Source: Saxidomus purpurata
Lineage: Eukaryota; Mollusca; Bivalvia; Venerida; Veneridae
Reading direction: 5' to 3'
DNA: 64,000 nucleotides
NCBI GenBank assembly: GCA_022818135.1
Contig: JAFMSR010000019.1
Span: 29,502,315 to 29,566,314 of the forward strand
A model generated the notes under the pieces. The model saw only the letters and a program-made list of their open reading frames with translations. It was not told where the DNA came from and made no database searches. Numbering within the stretch: position 1 is the first letter of the stretch; each line of letters opens with the position of its first letter. Of the stretch, positions 24,563 through 36,200 are shown in pieces. A program made the translations under genes and the position numbers.

Positions 24563-24858
24563 AGATTCTTTTTCTTGCATACCATATTCGACTAATAGTA
24601 GCAGAAATAAAATAAAAGTAATGACTTATATTTACGCGCTATTTTCTTGTAGTAATGTATAAATTTACACTTTCATTCATAAAAGTAGTTCTTTCTGACG
24701 TCATTAAGTCGTCTTATACAGGGGGTGTAAGATGAGAATTTCCAGCACTGGTAAAATCTGCAGATATCCCGATCTGGTATGCAAGAAGACATTATATTTG
24801 TCGTCTGCTTTGGAGTGTAGCTTTTTGCAAAGCTACGTATTTGGCACAAATGGGTTAA

Positions 24859-27427
24859 TACAACGCGTTGCAGTTGGCTTTGCCCGTACGCTGTTTTAGC
24901 AGTCAATATAGTTTCAATCTTACGTCACACAAAGGCGAATCTAAAACTATTAATAGAGCATGTATATATCGGTTAACTCCTCCCCTCCGCTCTTTCAATG
25001 GCAAAGCTGCGATCAGTCTTTATTTGATTCTGACGTCACGTTCTGCCTATACCGCATTCATGCACTCATTTGATCCGAAAAACGTGGAAAGAAAAAATGA
25101 AAGTCATGACAGAATCAATATCGGATATTGTAGATATTAATGTGCTCTTTAATTACAGTGGAGTAGCCAGACGGAACTTTCTCCAAACTTTACGAAATAT
25201 ACTATGAAAGTTTTATTGCGTACCTCCACGAGCAGCCCAACTAATTGTGCGCAAGAGCTTTTCGCTATATACGATGGCCGACCTTAGCAAAGACAGACTA
25301 GATGTAGCGAGGAAATGCATGTACATTCAAAAAATAGAAAAACACAAACAGCGCTCTCTCAAAATTAAAAGTTTTTTCCCAAAACTGCAAATAGATCTAG
25401 AGGGTCTCGGCGTAAACATGACTTTCGTACATTATTTATTCGTTTCGCATTTTCGCCTCAAAATTTCGGCTTGTCTGTGGCAAACGGGACAGAAAAATCC
25501 GCTTGTCCGACGGCAAAAAATCTCGTGTCAGACAAGTCGGACATAGGAATTCCACAGCCCTGATGTACTATCTGTTAGGCATATATACAGCAGCACTCAA
25601 CCAACATAATCGTCACATAAAACGTGTTTTTGTTTATTTTAAGTACAAGTAATATGCACAAGTTCTCGTATACGTACAAATTACTATATACATTACTATA
25701 CATTACTACATGTATACATTAAATGTCTTGTGAGTTCATCGTCTCGCGTGCATGTGTCCTAGAACTATACTAATGATTATCATAATTCTGGATATATGGA
25801 TAGTCATTAACACTGGAAATAAATTAGTGTGCATAAGTATATCCAGGATTTATAAGTCAAAGATTAGTGTAGTGACACTGACGACACAGCGGTCAGTACA
25901 AAACAAACTGTTTGACACCCGCAGATTATTTAAATGTTTTCTTTATCATTGGTCGAATGTTTCTGCATCAAACTGTGAACAAATGCCGAAAAATGGTAGT
26001 TAGTTAAAGAGTTATAACAATGTTTTGGTAATCGTGTAACTCTGAAGTCATGTGTACAATATTTCGCTCATGCGCGACACCGGGTTGTGAATTGCATGTC
26101 AGGATGCAGTATCCTACACTCATCTTGCAAACTGTAACAGTTTACTATTAACCATCAACCATACACTTTATGGGTTGACATATAAAAGAATGGAAATACA
26201 TGTAGATATATAAGACGAAGTACAGTCAATTAGATAATCGTCAATAAACTACTGGTCCGACTGTCATGTCTGCCGTTTCATTTCTATGTCCGAAGTAACT
26301 AGGTCTCTGTTCCTTGGTTTGCTATTTTTCTCAGACTCAGCACCCGGACCCCACTCCGAAGATTGAAGGAAGGGAGAAACCATTGACTTTGATAGTAAAA
26401 ACAAAGTTCATAAGCGACAATATCCGTGTTCACTGTCTGCAGTATAGAAAGGAAATTTACATTGTGATTGTCCGTAAATTCACTTGTATACAAGTTAAGA
26501 TTTTGGCAGGCAAGCATGCACGTGATATGTCAGTAGAATACGACACTAGATACTAAAATGTTAGTAGACTACGGCACTATATACTTGTATGTCAGTAGAA
26601 TACAACACTTCTTATCTAGCCAATGACCTTGCTTTTGTGGTGACGCTTTGAGATTTTTTTTGCGAAATAAAGGTTCAGAATTCCAGTACTGCCGGAGACA
26701 AACATATTTTTCGGGTTTACAGATAGGTGCTGCGAAATCAGTTTTCGATGTACTCAAATATTGATAATTTCGTAAATTTAGTTGGTTTCGTTGACATTTT
26801 GTATGAGAAACAGACTGAAAACGCATTTTATGAAAAAAGCATTACATTATATGTTTGTTCACCAGACGTCATTATGATTTACCGGTATGTAAAGTTCCGC
26901 GAATATAATTTATATGTGTTATAATTCATAAACTTACGACGGACCTGTACTAACGACGGGTACACCTCTTTGTCGGTGGTTTTAAATGGGACTCTTCCTT
27001 TGTAGTACACTTACATTAAATGCAATGAACGATACCGTAGCTCAATCGCTGTGATTAAAAGAGATCTCGTTTAAAGGAATATTAATCAACATTTTAAATA
27101 AAATAGATCTATATAATTTCTCTCGAAGGCACTCCAAAATACGCGAAGAAACCTATATTCAACCTTACTAAAAACTGATTGCCATTTGCATTAAAATGCA
27201 TAAATGAAGATCGTCCAGTACCTTACCATGCGAGTTTTTGGGCGGAGCAAATTGACGACGTGAGTAAGAAGCTGAACGCTTGCACCTAAATGTCCTTGAA
27301 TGGGGAGGAGTTAACCTATAAACTAGCTCTAATAATACTTTCAAATTCGCGCTTTGAGTGACGTAAGCTTATAACTGTATTGATTGCCAGGATAGTGTAC
27401 GGGAAAATCCAACTGCAACGCGTTGTA
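24859..27427. mobile_element. TIR DNA element, about 2.6 kb, non-coding (copy 1)
   Basis: The left end TACAACGCGTTGCAGTTGG is matched by its reverse complement at 27409-27427. Similarity extends inward about 190 bp (GGTTAACTCCTCCCC and its complement GGGGAGGAGTTAACC at about 27300). No transposase-like ORF was seen. The copy 2 equivalent is 49559-52016 and lacks the part matching about 26888-27166. Confidence 0.7.
26526..26610. repeat. 31/62-bp minisatellite, short allele
   Basis: GTCAGTAGAATACGACACTA alternates with GTTAGTAGACTACGGCACTA, diverged halves of a 62-bp dimer. There are only about 1.5 dimers here, against about 4.5 in copy 2 (51205-51480). Confidence 0.85.
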
Positions 27428-27882
27428 ATATCAACAGGCCTTTGCTCGTCCTTAGTAATAATGTACTTTGCGGCACATGCAAGTCAGTATCTAAAATCAA
27501 AAACAAATTACGGAAAATGCCAATAATACTAAGTTTGACGATGCAAGTTTCTTTTGTTAAAGTCCCAGGGTCACTTCAAATTTTAATGAAAGGATAAAGA
27601 TAGAACCATGCTCTATTCACTCTAAAACAATGTTGAAATAAGCCTTTCTTTCTTATACAGGTCGTTTCTTCACGAAACGAAAGCCCTTTCTTTTTAATAT
27701 CATTGAAATAAAATACTGCGATATATTTCTAACACGTACTTATCGCTTTAAAAAGCAAAGTCTAAAATGTCTTTGGTACAAATAAAGGTAATTTCCGCCG
27801 GTAAGACGTTTCAATTTGTAAATTAAGAGTTACTGTAATTGTGCTGCAGGGACTTTAAGTAAATAAATGCTGGGGAAACGAC

Positions 27883-30329
27883 TTAATATATATCTCCTGG
27901 CATGGTACAGTAGCGTCTCGTGTCGGTTGAGTTGGCATACCGATGGCACTGCAGCTTGTTCGGCCACGGCAGACCACGATAGATAAAATCAAAGTCGTTG
28001 GCGCAGTCACGTCTGACTTCTTCACAAAGCTCTCGGCATGGTGTGGCAAATGGCGTTATTTGTGGAACGCAGAAAGGAAGGTATGTTCCGCACAGGAAGA
28101 ACTGAAGGTTTCTGTTGCAACTTGAGGAGATCAAGCTCTCGTAAAAACCCAGTTCCGTCGTGATCTCGTCCATGCTGCGTTGAAGAAAGAAATTTGGCAA
28201 CGAACCAAGTGCGTTCAGTCCAAAACACATAGGAATCGTATTGTCAACACAGTATGTGTGTTGTAATTCTTCACGGGATTCCCGGACAGGTCTGAAGCAC
28301 GTTTCATCTGTTCTTTTGCTAGGTAGTCCATTACACCTGTAAGTAAAGAAAACGTCAGATTCAATTTCACTTTAACATATAAGCCGACTAAGATTAGATT
28401 GTAAGTGGTTGGCGTATGTTGGGGAGTAAAACTAGACAATGTAAACGCGTGATGAAACGCCTACTCTGATTGGTTATTGCTTGAGATCGAACCAACTATT
28501 GTAACACTTCAAATGGTTAGGGTTAAGATGGTGGGTTAAGGTTGTAGCTACTCAAGCACTAAATATTCTACACGTTCTAGTTAAACAGTTGCACACGAAT
28601 CAAAGTCAGCTATTATAAAGTCGGCTTTAATTTCACTTTTGTAACAGCCACTTTGCGGCGACAAATTTGGCTAAGAAGTCGTCGCTAGTAGGGTAATACA
28701 AAATAAAAGTGAATATTAACCACATTTAATAAACGAGTCTCGTAAAGTTTAAGGTGTTTACACAATATTATTGAAACCGTAAGTAACCCGTTGTTTTAAC
28801 GTTAAATTCGAGTTTCTTGACAGCATCTCAAAATACTGCATGTCGTTTCAACTACACGGTACTAATATAAACCTTTTATTATCTTTCTCATGCAATTAAT
28901 CATGCAGAAAACTCGTATATAACGGACCCCCTGGGACGTTTAAAATGTGTTCTTTATATATTGAGTATGTTAGAATCAGATAGCATTTTCATATTCGATA
29001 AAAAAGAAAAAAAACAATGGCCCCAGAAAAATAGTTCGTTATATCCGGAGTTTATTATAGCGGTACTCACCGTAAATGACGAGGCCAGCGTGATCTGGTT
29101 TCTCTCATAGTTTTCTTGCATTTGTTTCTCGCTTTGTTGCACATTTCTTTGCATGGGCCGATAGAGGTTTGTGTCTGCGGGTCGTACTTTGGCAAATACA
29201 GTGAGCACACAAACAACCGGAAGTTATTGGAGCAGCCGTAATCCATATACGCCCACTGGTGTTCAATATGTCTGCAATATATCACAACAATTTTCTGTAA
29301 AAGTCACGATTCAAACATGACTCACGATTTTGTCCCTACATACAATGAAGAGAAACATGTTTTATTATGCAATAAACAACGCGGGAAACGATATGCCGTC
29401 AAAACGACGTCATATTGTGCCAGATGACGTTAAATAAATATCCGTGTAAAAAATAACGCTTTGCATTTATTCACCTTTTGTAATATCTGGTCATGTGAGA
29501 ATCAAAAAAACATCCGTTTTTCAGCGTTGTTATCGTCTAATAAACAGCTCTTTTTCGTTCTGATGCGGCCTTCGTGCTTACATGTAATTACTGCGCATCG
29601 GAACTCCAAGTCATTGTTTATAAGACCATGTACACCGCTGGAACGCATATGATTGAATTAGTTAACTCTTATTCAATGGTGGAAAGTTTTGCCATGTGGA
29701 ATTCAAGAACGAGCCCACAGGGACTACGGATTTAAAGGATAATATCATACTGATTGTGAAACATTTCAACTAAACTCTGCTTTAGGTATTAAAACGTATT
29801 GTACATATTACAATTTGAACAGTACTATAAATTGTTCAAAGGTATTCTCACTGAATGAATAGTGAAGATCATGATTGGAAAATTGATGAAAATGGAAGAC
29901 AAACTTTTGTATTTCCCTAAGAATGCAGCCAATCAGAATGCTCCACTTACTTACTGTACCAGCGCAATAAGTGATACTGACCATATAGTGCGTACATGTA
30001 TATGTGCATTTATTGACCAACGCTGTGTAACATTTTGGTTGAAATTACACAAAGTTTTGCACGACTAACAGAACAATTTTTAAAAATTTGTGAACATCTT
30101 GATAAAAGATTTACCTGTATACTTCGACCTGTGTGACATGTCCAAATCTGTTGGGTAACTTCGTCAAGTTGTACGGTAAAAAGTTCCGGCACATTGGCAA
30201 CAATATTTCCTCGACACCGTCTTCCAACTGCGCGAACATTCCGGTGTCCTCGCTCTGGCAAACAACTATTGGAATCATTGCTACAGCAACACAACAAATT
30301 AATTGTAAAACTCCCATTTTGACTAGCAT
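27883..30329 (-). CDS. Secreted protein with two Frizzled-type cysteine-rich domains (copy 1)
   Basis: Exons on the minus strand: 30329-30115, 29271-29071, 28336-27883. Borders and phases agree (AG|A and CG|G split Arg codons), giving 289 residues. Residues 1-24 are a signal peptide; Met5 is an alternative start. CRD1 (about 40-152) has C47, YNLT at 53-56, PN at 59-60, C85, C94, C112, C116, C123, C140 and C152. It lacks the first family cysteine, and Tyr101 occupies the fifth. CRD2 (168-282) has all ten cysteines but no YNxT. The protein ends seven residues after CRD2, with no membrane segment or netrin-like domain. In known families such domains bind Wnt lipid groups or other ligands, so an extracellular binding or antagonist role is inferred. 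It is convergent to the LolA-like gene. The only residue difference from copy 2 is V23 (F in copy 2). Confidence 0.88.
29300..29660. repeat. Dispersed repeat R1, copy b
   Basis: Related to 2760-3190 and 53920-54290, sharing the GCTTTGCATTTATTCACC and GCGTTGTTATCGTCTAATAA blocks. It lies in the first intron of the Frizzled-CRD gene. Confidence 0.65.
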
Positions 30330-31629
30330 CTTTTCCTGAATTTATTCACAGCAGTCTGAATAGATTTAAACTAGTTTACAGACTACAGTATATTCTTAAA
30401 AGGCGTAACACTATAATTAATCAGTCACGTGGTACTGCTCTTCAATAGGAGGACAAAAAGTCTGTTTTTGGAACTGATATGTTTATTAACGGACAGAGCA
30501 GTACTGCTATGTATATTTGACATGCAGGTGCGGATCTTGCAGTGTGTACCTGGTGGGGGTTTAGAGTGGGAATCCCCAATATAAATGTTTGGACCGATTA
30601 TTTTTTTTTATAGGTGCAAAACTTGCCATATAGATTTTTTCGGTTCCTTTACATTACTGTAGAATTTACTCCAAGGGGTTCGATACATATCTATGTTCTT
30701 TGGTCAGATAGTGTGTATACTGTAACAAGGGATCTAACTCGCACCAAACTGAACTAAGTATCTCGCCAATACATGTCGTGCAATTACATGCATTTTCAGT
30801 GAAACAGTTGCTTACTGCTGAACCACTACGTATGAAATAATTTAAATCATAATGGTGCTCAAATGGCAGAACATTTATTGGCGAAATATACAGTTCAGGT
30901 TTATTGTGAGCTAGATTCCTCGTTTGGGTATTTATAATCTGAAACTATGTGTTGGACCCCTATCAGTTTACTTAGGGATCACGGCATATAAGACTTTTAA
31001 GAAATTTTGTGAAGTGAATGATAAATTACCTAAACTGTTATAACAAGAGAAAATGAAATTTAATGCGCAAGTCGAGCGCGTAAATGTTCGTTGATGTCAG
31101 TAGTTAAGACTATAAAAGTGCATGCAAAGTTTAAAGCAATAATACTGATCAAAATGACCAGAAAAAGAACGGTCAAGAACAGTTCTTAAAACATGATAAA
31201 TGTTTAGAAAATTAAAAGAAAATAAGTTATGACCACCCATTTCTTTCATTAGTACATGCAAACACAAATGTATCATAATTATCAAATTGATGGAAAATCA
31301 TGTTATGACCCCACAGAGTTTGTCATTTTTCAACTATGTTCAATAGGAAAAAAACTGTTGTATATGTTAATTTTATTTATCTATAACTTTCGCAAAGCTT
31401 GTTTTTTAATGATACTAAACCATTGGTGAATACGACTATCATATTGAAGGGTATTATCACTTAATGCAAATGGTTTGGTTTGGTTTAATACTGATTTTAT
31501 TCTTGATCGGTAAAGTATATATCTAGAATGCCACGCCCATTTCTTGTCATTATTGGTATTCGTGAAGCAATATGGCAAACCTTTGCAATGTACACCTCTG
31601 GATCCATCCCTGCTTTTCACGTAATAAAC
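30330..31629. other. Unassigned stretch between copy 1 and the first gap
   Basis: A small inverted repeat, GTACTGCTCT/AGAGCAGTAC, lies at about 30431-30508. No exon or family match was recognised. Missing 5' exons of the copy 2 LolA-like gene could lie here or in the gap, but none was identified. Confidence 0.45.
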
Positions 31630-32129
31630 NNNNNNNNNNNNNNNNNNNNNNNNNNNNNNNNNNNNNNNNNNNNNNNNNNNNNNNNNNNNNNNNNNNNNNN
31701 NNNNNNNNNNNNNNNNNNNNNNNNNNNNNNNNNNNNNNNNNNNNNNNNNNNNNNNNNNNNNNNNNNNNNNNNNNNNNNNNNNNNNNNNNNNNNNNNNNNN
31801 NNNNNNNNNNNNNNNNNNNNNNNNNNNNNNNNNNNNNNNNNNNNNNNNNNNNNNNNNNNNNNNNNNNNNNNNNNNNNNNNNNNNNNNNNNNNNNNNNNNN
31901 NNNNNNNNNNNNNNNNNNNNNNNNNNNNNNNNNNNNNNNNNNNNNNNNNNNNNNNNNNNNNNNNNNNNNNNNNNNNNNNNNNNNNNNNNNNNNNNNNNNN
32001 NNNNNNNNNNNNNNNNNNNNNNNNNNNNNNNNNNNNNNNNNNNNNNNNNNNNNNNNNNNNNNNNNNNNNNNNNNNNNNNNNNNNNNNNNNNNNNNNNNNN
32101 NNNNNNNNNNNNNNNNNNNNNNNNNNNNN
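31630..32129. other. Assembly gap, 500 N
   Basis: Exactly 500 N, equal in length to the gap at 55121-55620, so probably a placeholder of unknown true size. Any 'ORF' across it is meaningless. Confidence 0.99.
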
Positions 32130-33260
32130 TTGTTGAGACAAAGGGATTTTGTACCAAAATAAAAGAAATGTAAAAGCAACAACGTCAACAGACGTCAGAA
32201 AGACTCCAAACTTGTCATAATCTTATGACGTCATTAATCCATTCAAGACTTATCTTTTGGTGCGTGTACAAAATTGAGACCGAATATGCCAAACGTCTGC
32301 TAAGGATATATACAGGAGGCTTAAAATAATTTAAAGACAACTAAATCAGCTCAAAAAATATATATTTGTTTTTTCTAATTGTTTATAGTCCCGACCGACC
32401 GTGGGATTTCTCCCCTGGTGAACTCACCAAGACCCCAGTATGACTCCCATGCATACTGGTACCTAACAAAATTTGAAAATAAAGGGAGTTTTGTTTTACC
32501 TGACTATAATACCCAAGTCCGTTTTGTCCAAAGATTATATGCTCAAAATAAAGTGAAGTTTTTGATGCTGATTTTTCGTGGGTTGTACATGTATCTACCT
32601 TATATCAATGGTTATCTGAATAGTTTTAAAGGGACATATCCTATAACTGATGTCATACTAAATAATCTCCAAAATATAGATAAGAGAATCTTTGGAAGCA
32701 TTTTAACTTTACCTAAAAGTCCAAGTAATTATCGATAAAATCAAATCAGCGGTTTAAATATACTGCAGTACCGCGAACAATTCAATAATCTATGTAGAGT
32801 TGTTGTTGTACAATTAATTGGTGAGTGCGATTTATTACAAACGCCTCTATATTGATTAATTGTGGTAAAATGAGGCCTTTTTCGCCATAGGTTCTTCTTT
32901 GAAAGTGTATTTATTTATCATTTTACGTTCATTGAAAACATACACTTAACAGGTTCAGAAACGCAAAGATTTCCCCTGTTGAACATTTTAATTTGAATAA
33001 CGCTATTGCTTTCATTGCTATTTAAGTCATTTTTTGCGATGAATTATTGAAATTTTTACAAGAATTCAATTTTATATTGTTTTTGTTGTGTATGAAATTT
33101 GAATAAATTTGAAACACGATAACACTGTTAAAATAAATATTTTGCCACTTTTACGTTTTTAAACCTGTTGAGTGTACTTTATGTTTAGAGAATATATTCT
33201 GCTAGATGTAGGGAGTGCCCCTTTAATGAATGCTGTTCTCATAATTTGTGATTTCCGTAG
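32130..33260. other. Stretch 5' of the first mapped LolA-like exon
   Basis: A possible acceptor at 32388 is followed by an open frame to 32738, but the peptide does not resemble the LolA-like family and I could not join it in phase to the exon at 33261. From about 32800 to 33240 lies R2 in inverted orientation relative to 14540-14830. Confidence 0.5.
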
Positions 33261-36200
33261 GTTTACCAGGGCAGAACGACCATAAGGGACATACAGGTAG
33301 ACCAGTGGAGGTCTTGTCAGTATTGGGCCTCATTTGACTCTACAATGATTGTTGACTATTACTTTACAGGTAAGTTTTATTGATGTTGATGTTAGATCAG
33401 TAAATTACACTAAAATGTATTGAAGTTTGATTGATACTAAACAGGTAAGTTTTATTGATGTTAGATAATGTTAGACCAGTACTGATACTAAACAGGTAAG
33501 TTTTATTGATGTAAGATAATGTTAGACCAGTAAATTACACTAAAATGTATTGAAGTTTGATTGATACTAAACAGGTAAGTTTTATTGATGTAAGATAATG
33601 TTAGACCAGTACTGATACTAAACAGGTAAGTTTTATTGATGTAAGATAATGTTAGACCAGTACTGATACTAAACAGGTAAGTTTTATTGATGTTAGATAA
33701 TGTTAGACCAGTACTGATACTAAACAGGTAATTTTAGTGATGTAAGATAATGTTAGACCAGTAAATTACACTAAAATGTATTGAAGTTTGATTGATACTA
33801 AACAGGTAAGTTTTATTGATGTAAGATAATGTTAGACCAGTACTGATACTAAACAGGTAAGTTTTATTGATGTAAGATAATGTTAGACCAGTATTGATAC
33901 TAAACAGGTAAGTTTTATTGATGTAAGATAATGTTAGACCAGTACTGATACTAAACAGGTAAGTTTTATTGATGTAAGATAATGTTAGACCAGTACTGAT
34001 ACTAAACAGGTAAGTTTTATTGATGTAAGATAATGTTAGACCAGTACTGATACTTAACAGGTAAGTTTTATTGATGTAAGATAATGTTAGACCAGTACTG
34101 ATACTAAACAGGTAAGTTTTATTGATGTAAGATAATGTTAGACCAGTAAATTACACTAAAATGTATTGAAGTTTGATTGATACTAAACAGGTAAGTTTTA
34201 TTGATGTAAGATAATGTTAGACCAGTACTGATACTTAACAGGTAAGTTTTATTGATGTAAGATAATGTTAGACCAGTACTGATACTAAACAGGTAAGTTT
34301 TATTGATGTAAGATAATGTTAGACCAGTACTGATACTAAACAGGTAAGTTTTATTGATGTAAGATAATGTTAGACCAGTACTTATACTTAACAGGTAAGT
34401 TTTTTTGATGTAAGATAATGTTAGACCAGTACTGATACTAAACAGGTAAGTTTTATTGATGTTAGATAATGTTAGACCAGTACTGATACTAAACAGGTAA
34501 GTTTTATTGATGTAAGATAATGTTAGACCAGTACTGATACTAAACAGGTAAGTTTTATTGATGTAAGATAATGTTAGACCAGTACTGATACTAAACAGGT
34601 AAGTTTTATTGATGTAAGATAATGTTAGACCAGTACTGATACTAAACAGGTAAGTTTTATTGATGTAAGATAATGTTAGACCAGTACTGATACTAAACAG
34701 GTAAGTTTTATTGATGTAAGATAATGTTAGACCAGTACTGATACTAAACAGGTAAGTTTTATTGATGTAAGATAATGTTAGACCAGTACTGATACTAAAC
34801 AGGTAAGTTTTATTGATGTAAGATAATGTTAGACCAGTACTGATACTAAACAGGTAAGTTTTATTGATGTAAGATAATGTTAGACCAGTACTGATACTAA
34901 ACAGGTAAGTTTTATTGATGTAAGATAATGTTAGACCAGTACTGATACTTTACAGGTAAGTTTTATTGATGTAAGATAATGTTAGACCAGTACTGATACT
35001 AAACAGGTAAGTTTTATTGATGTAAGATAATGTTAGACCAGTACTGATACTTTACAGGTAAGTTTTATTGATGTAAGATAATGTTAGACCAGTACTGATA
35101 CTAAACAGGTAAGTTTTATTGATGTAAGATAATGTTAGACCAGTACTGATACTAAACAGGTAAGTTTTATTGATGTAAGATAATGTTAGACCAGTACTGA
35201 TACTAAACAGGTAAGTTTTATTGATGTAAGATAATGTTAGACCAGTACTGATACTTAACAGGTAAGTTTTATTGATGTAAGATAATGTTAGACCAGTACT
35301 GATACTAAACAGGTAAGTTTTATTGATGTAAGATAATGTTAGACCAGTACTGATATTTAACAGGTAAGTTTTATTGATGTTAAACCGGTACTTTAAAAGT
35401 AAGATATTGGTGTTAAACTGGTACTTTAAAGGTAAGATGTTGGTGTAAACCGGTACTTTAAAGGTAAAATATTGGTGTTAAACTGGTACTTTAAAGGTAA
35501 GATATTGGTGTTAAACCGGTACTTTAAAGGTAAGATAATGATGTTAAACCGGTACTTTAAAGGTAAGATATTGGTGTTAAACTGGTACTTTAAAGGTAAG
35601 ATATTGGTGTTAAACCGGTACTTCAAGGTAAGATATTGGTGTTAAACCGGTACTTTAAAGGTAAGATATTGGTGTTAAACCGGTACTTCAAGGTAAGATA
35701 TTGGTGTTAAACCGGTACTTCAAGGTAAGATATTGATGTTAAACCGGTACTTTAAAGGTAAGATATTGGTGTTAAACCGGTACTTTAAAGGTAAGATATT
35801 GGTGTTAAACTGGTACTTTACACGTGTGACTGAGTGATGTAACATGAAGACTTGTACTTTCAGGTAAGTGATGTTAATGTAAAACATGTACTTTACACGT
35901 TAGCAATATAACTAGTTTCCCTTTTAATGTGAGCACCAAGCAAGGGAGCTGCTGGTTCCATTTTAAACGTCTTTGGTACGACGCGGCCAGGGGGCGAGTG
36001 AAACAAAATACATAATTTATACAACTTTAATTTTCAGCCCAGAACTCGTGGAATTCAGCTGTTGGTATCCAAGTTCCCGTGCAGGCCCACGTGAAAGGCA
36101 TATCCTACAACAAAGTAAAACACAATTTCGAGCATTACTACAACTTCTTTGATTATAGACCATACCTCAGTTCCGACGAAGATGCCGTATTTGAGGTAAC

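Larger units (their letters stand above)
3812..30491. repeat. Duplicated block, copy 1 (pairs with 38332-55120)
   Basis: Apart from indels, this segment matches 38332-55120 in the same order and orientation: minisatellite, LolA-like exons, SINEs, hairpins, TIR element and Frizzled-CRD gene. Non-coding divergence is low, a few percent by eye. Copy 1 is longer because of insertions at about 4672-12375 and 16912-21031. Copy 2 carries its own insertion (43773-45741) and lacks the equivalent of about 26888-27166. The left boundary falls inside the minisatellite. On the right, identity is followed as far as 30491, where copy 2 runs into an N gap. Confidence 0.9.

Noticed and set aside
31381..32188. 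ORFs up to 258 codons across 31630-32129
   Set aside because: They consist of N-gap X residues.
32388..32738. Possible first LolA-like exon after the acceptor at 32388
   Set aside because: The peptide does not resemble the family and no donor joins it in phase to 33261; kept only as a note.
33362..35830. Regularly spaced repeats reminiscent of a CRISPR array
   Set aside because: Units are head-to-tail with no unique spacers, lie in an intron of an animal gene, and no cas-like gene is present.
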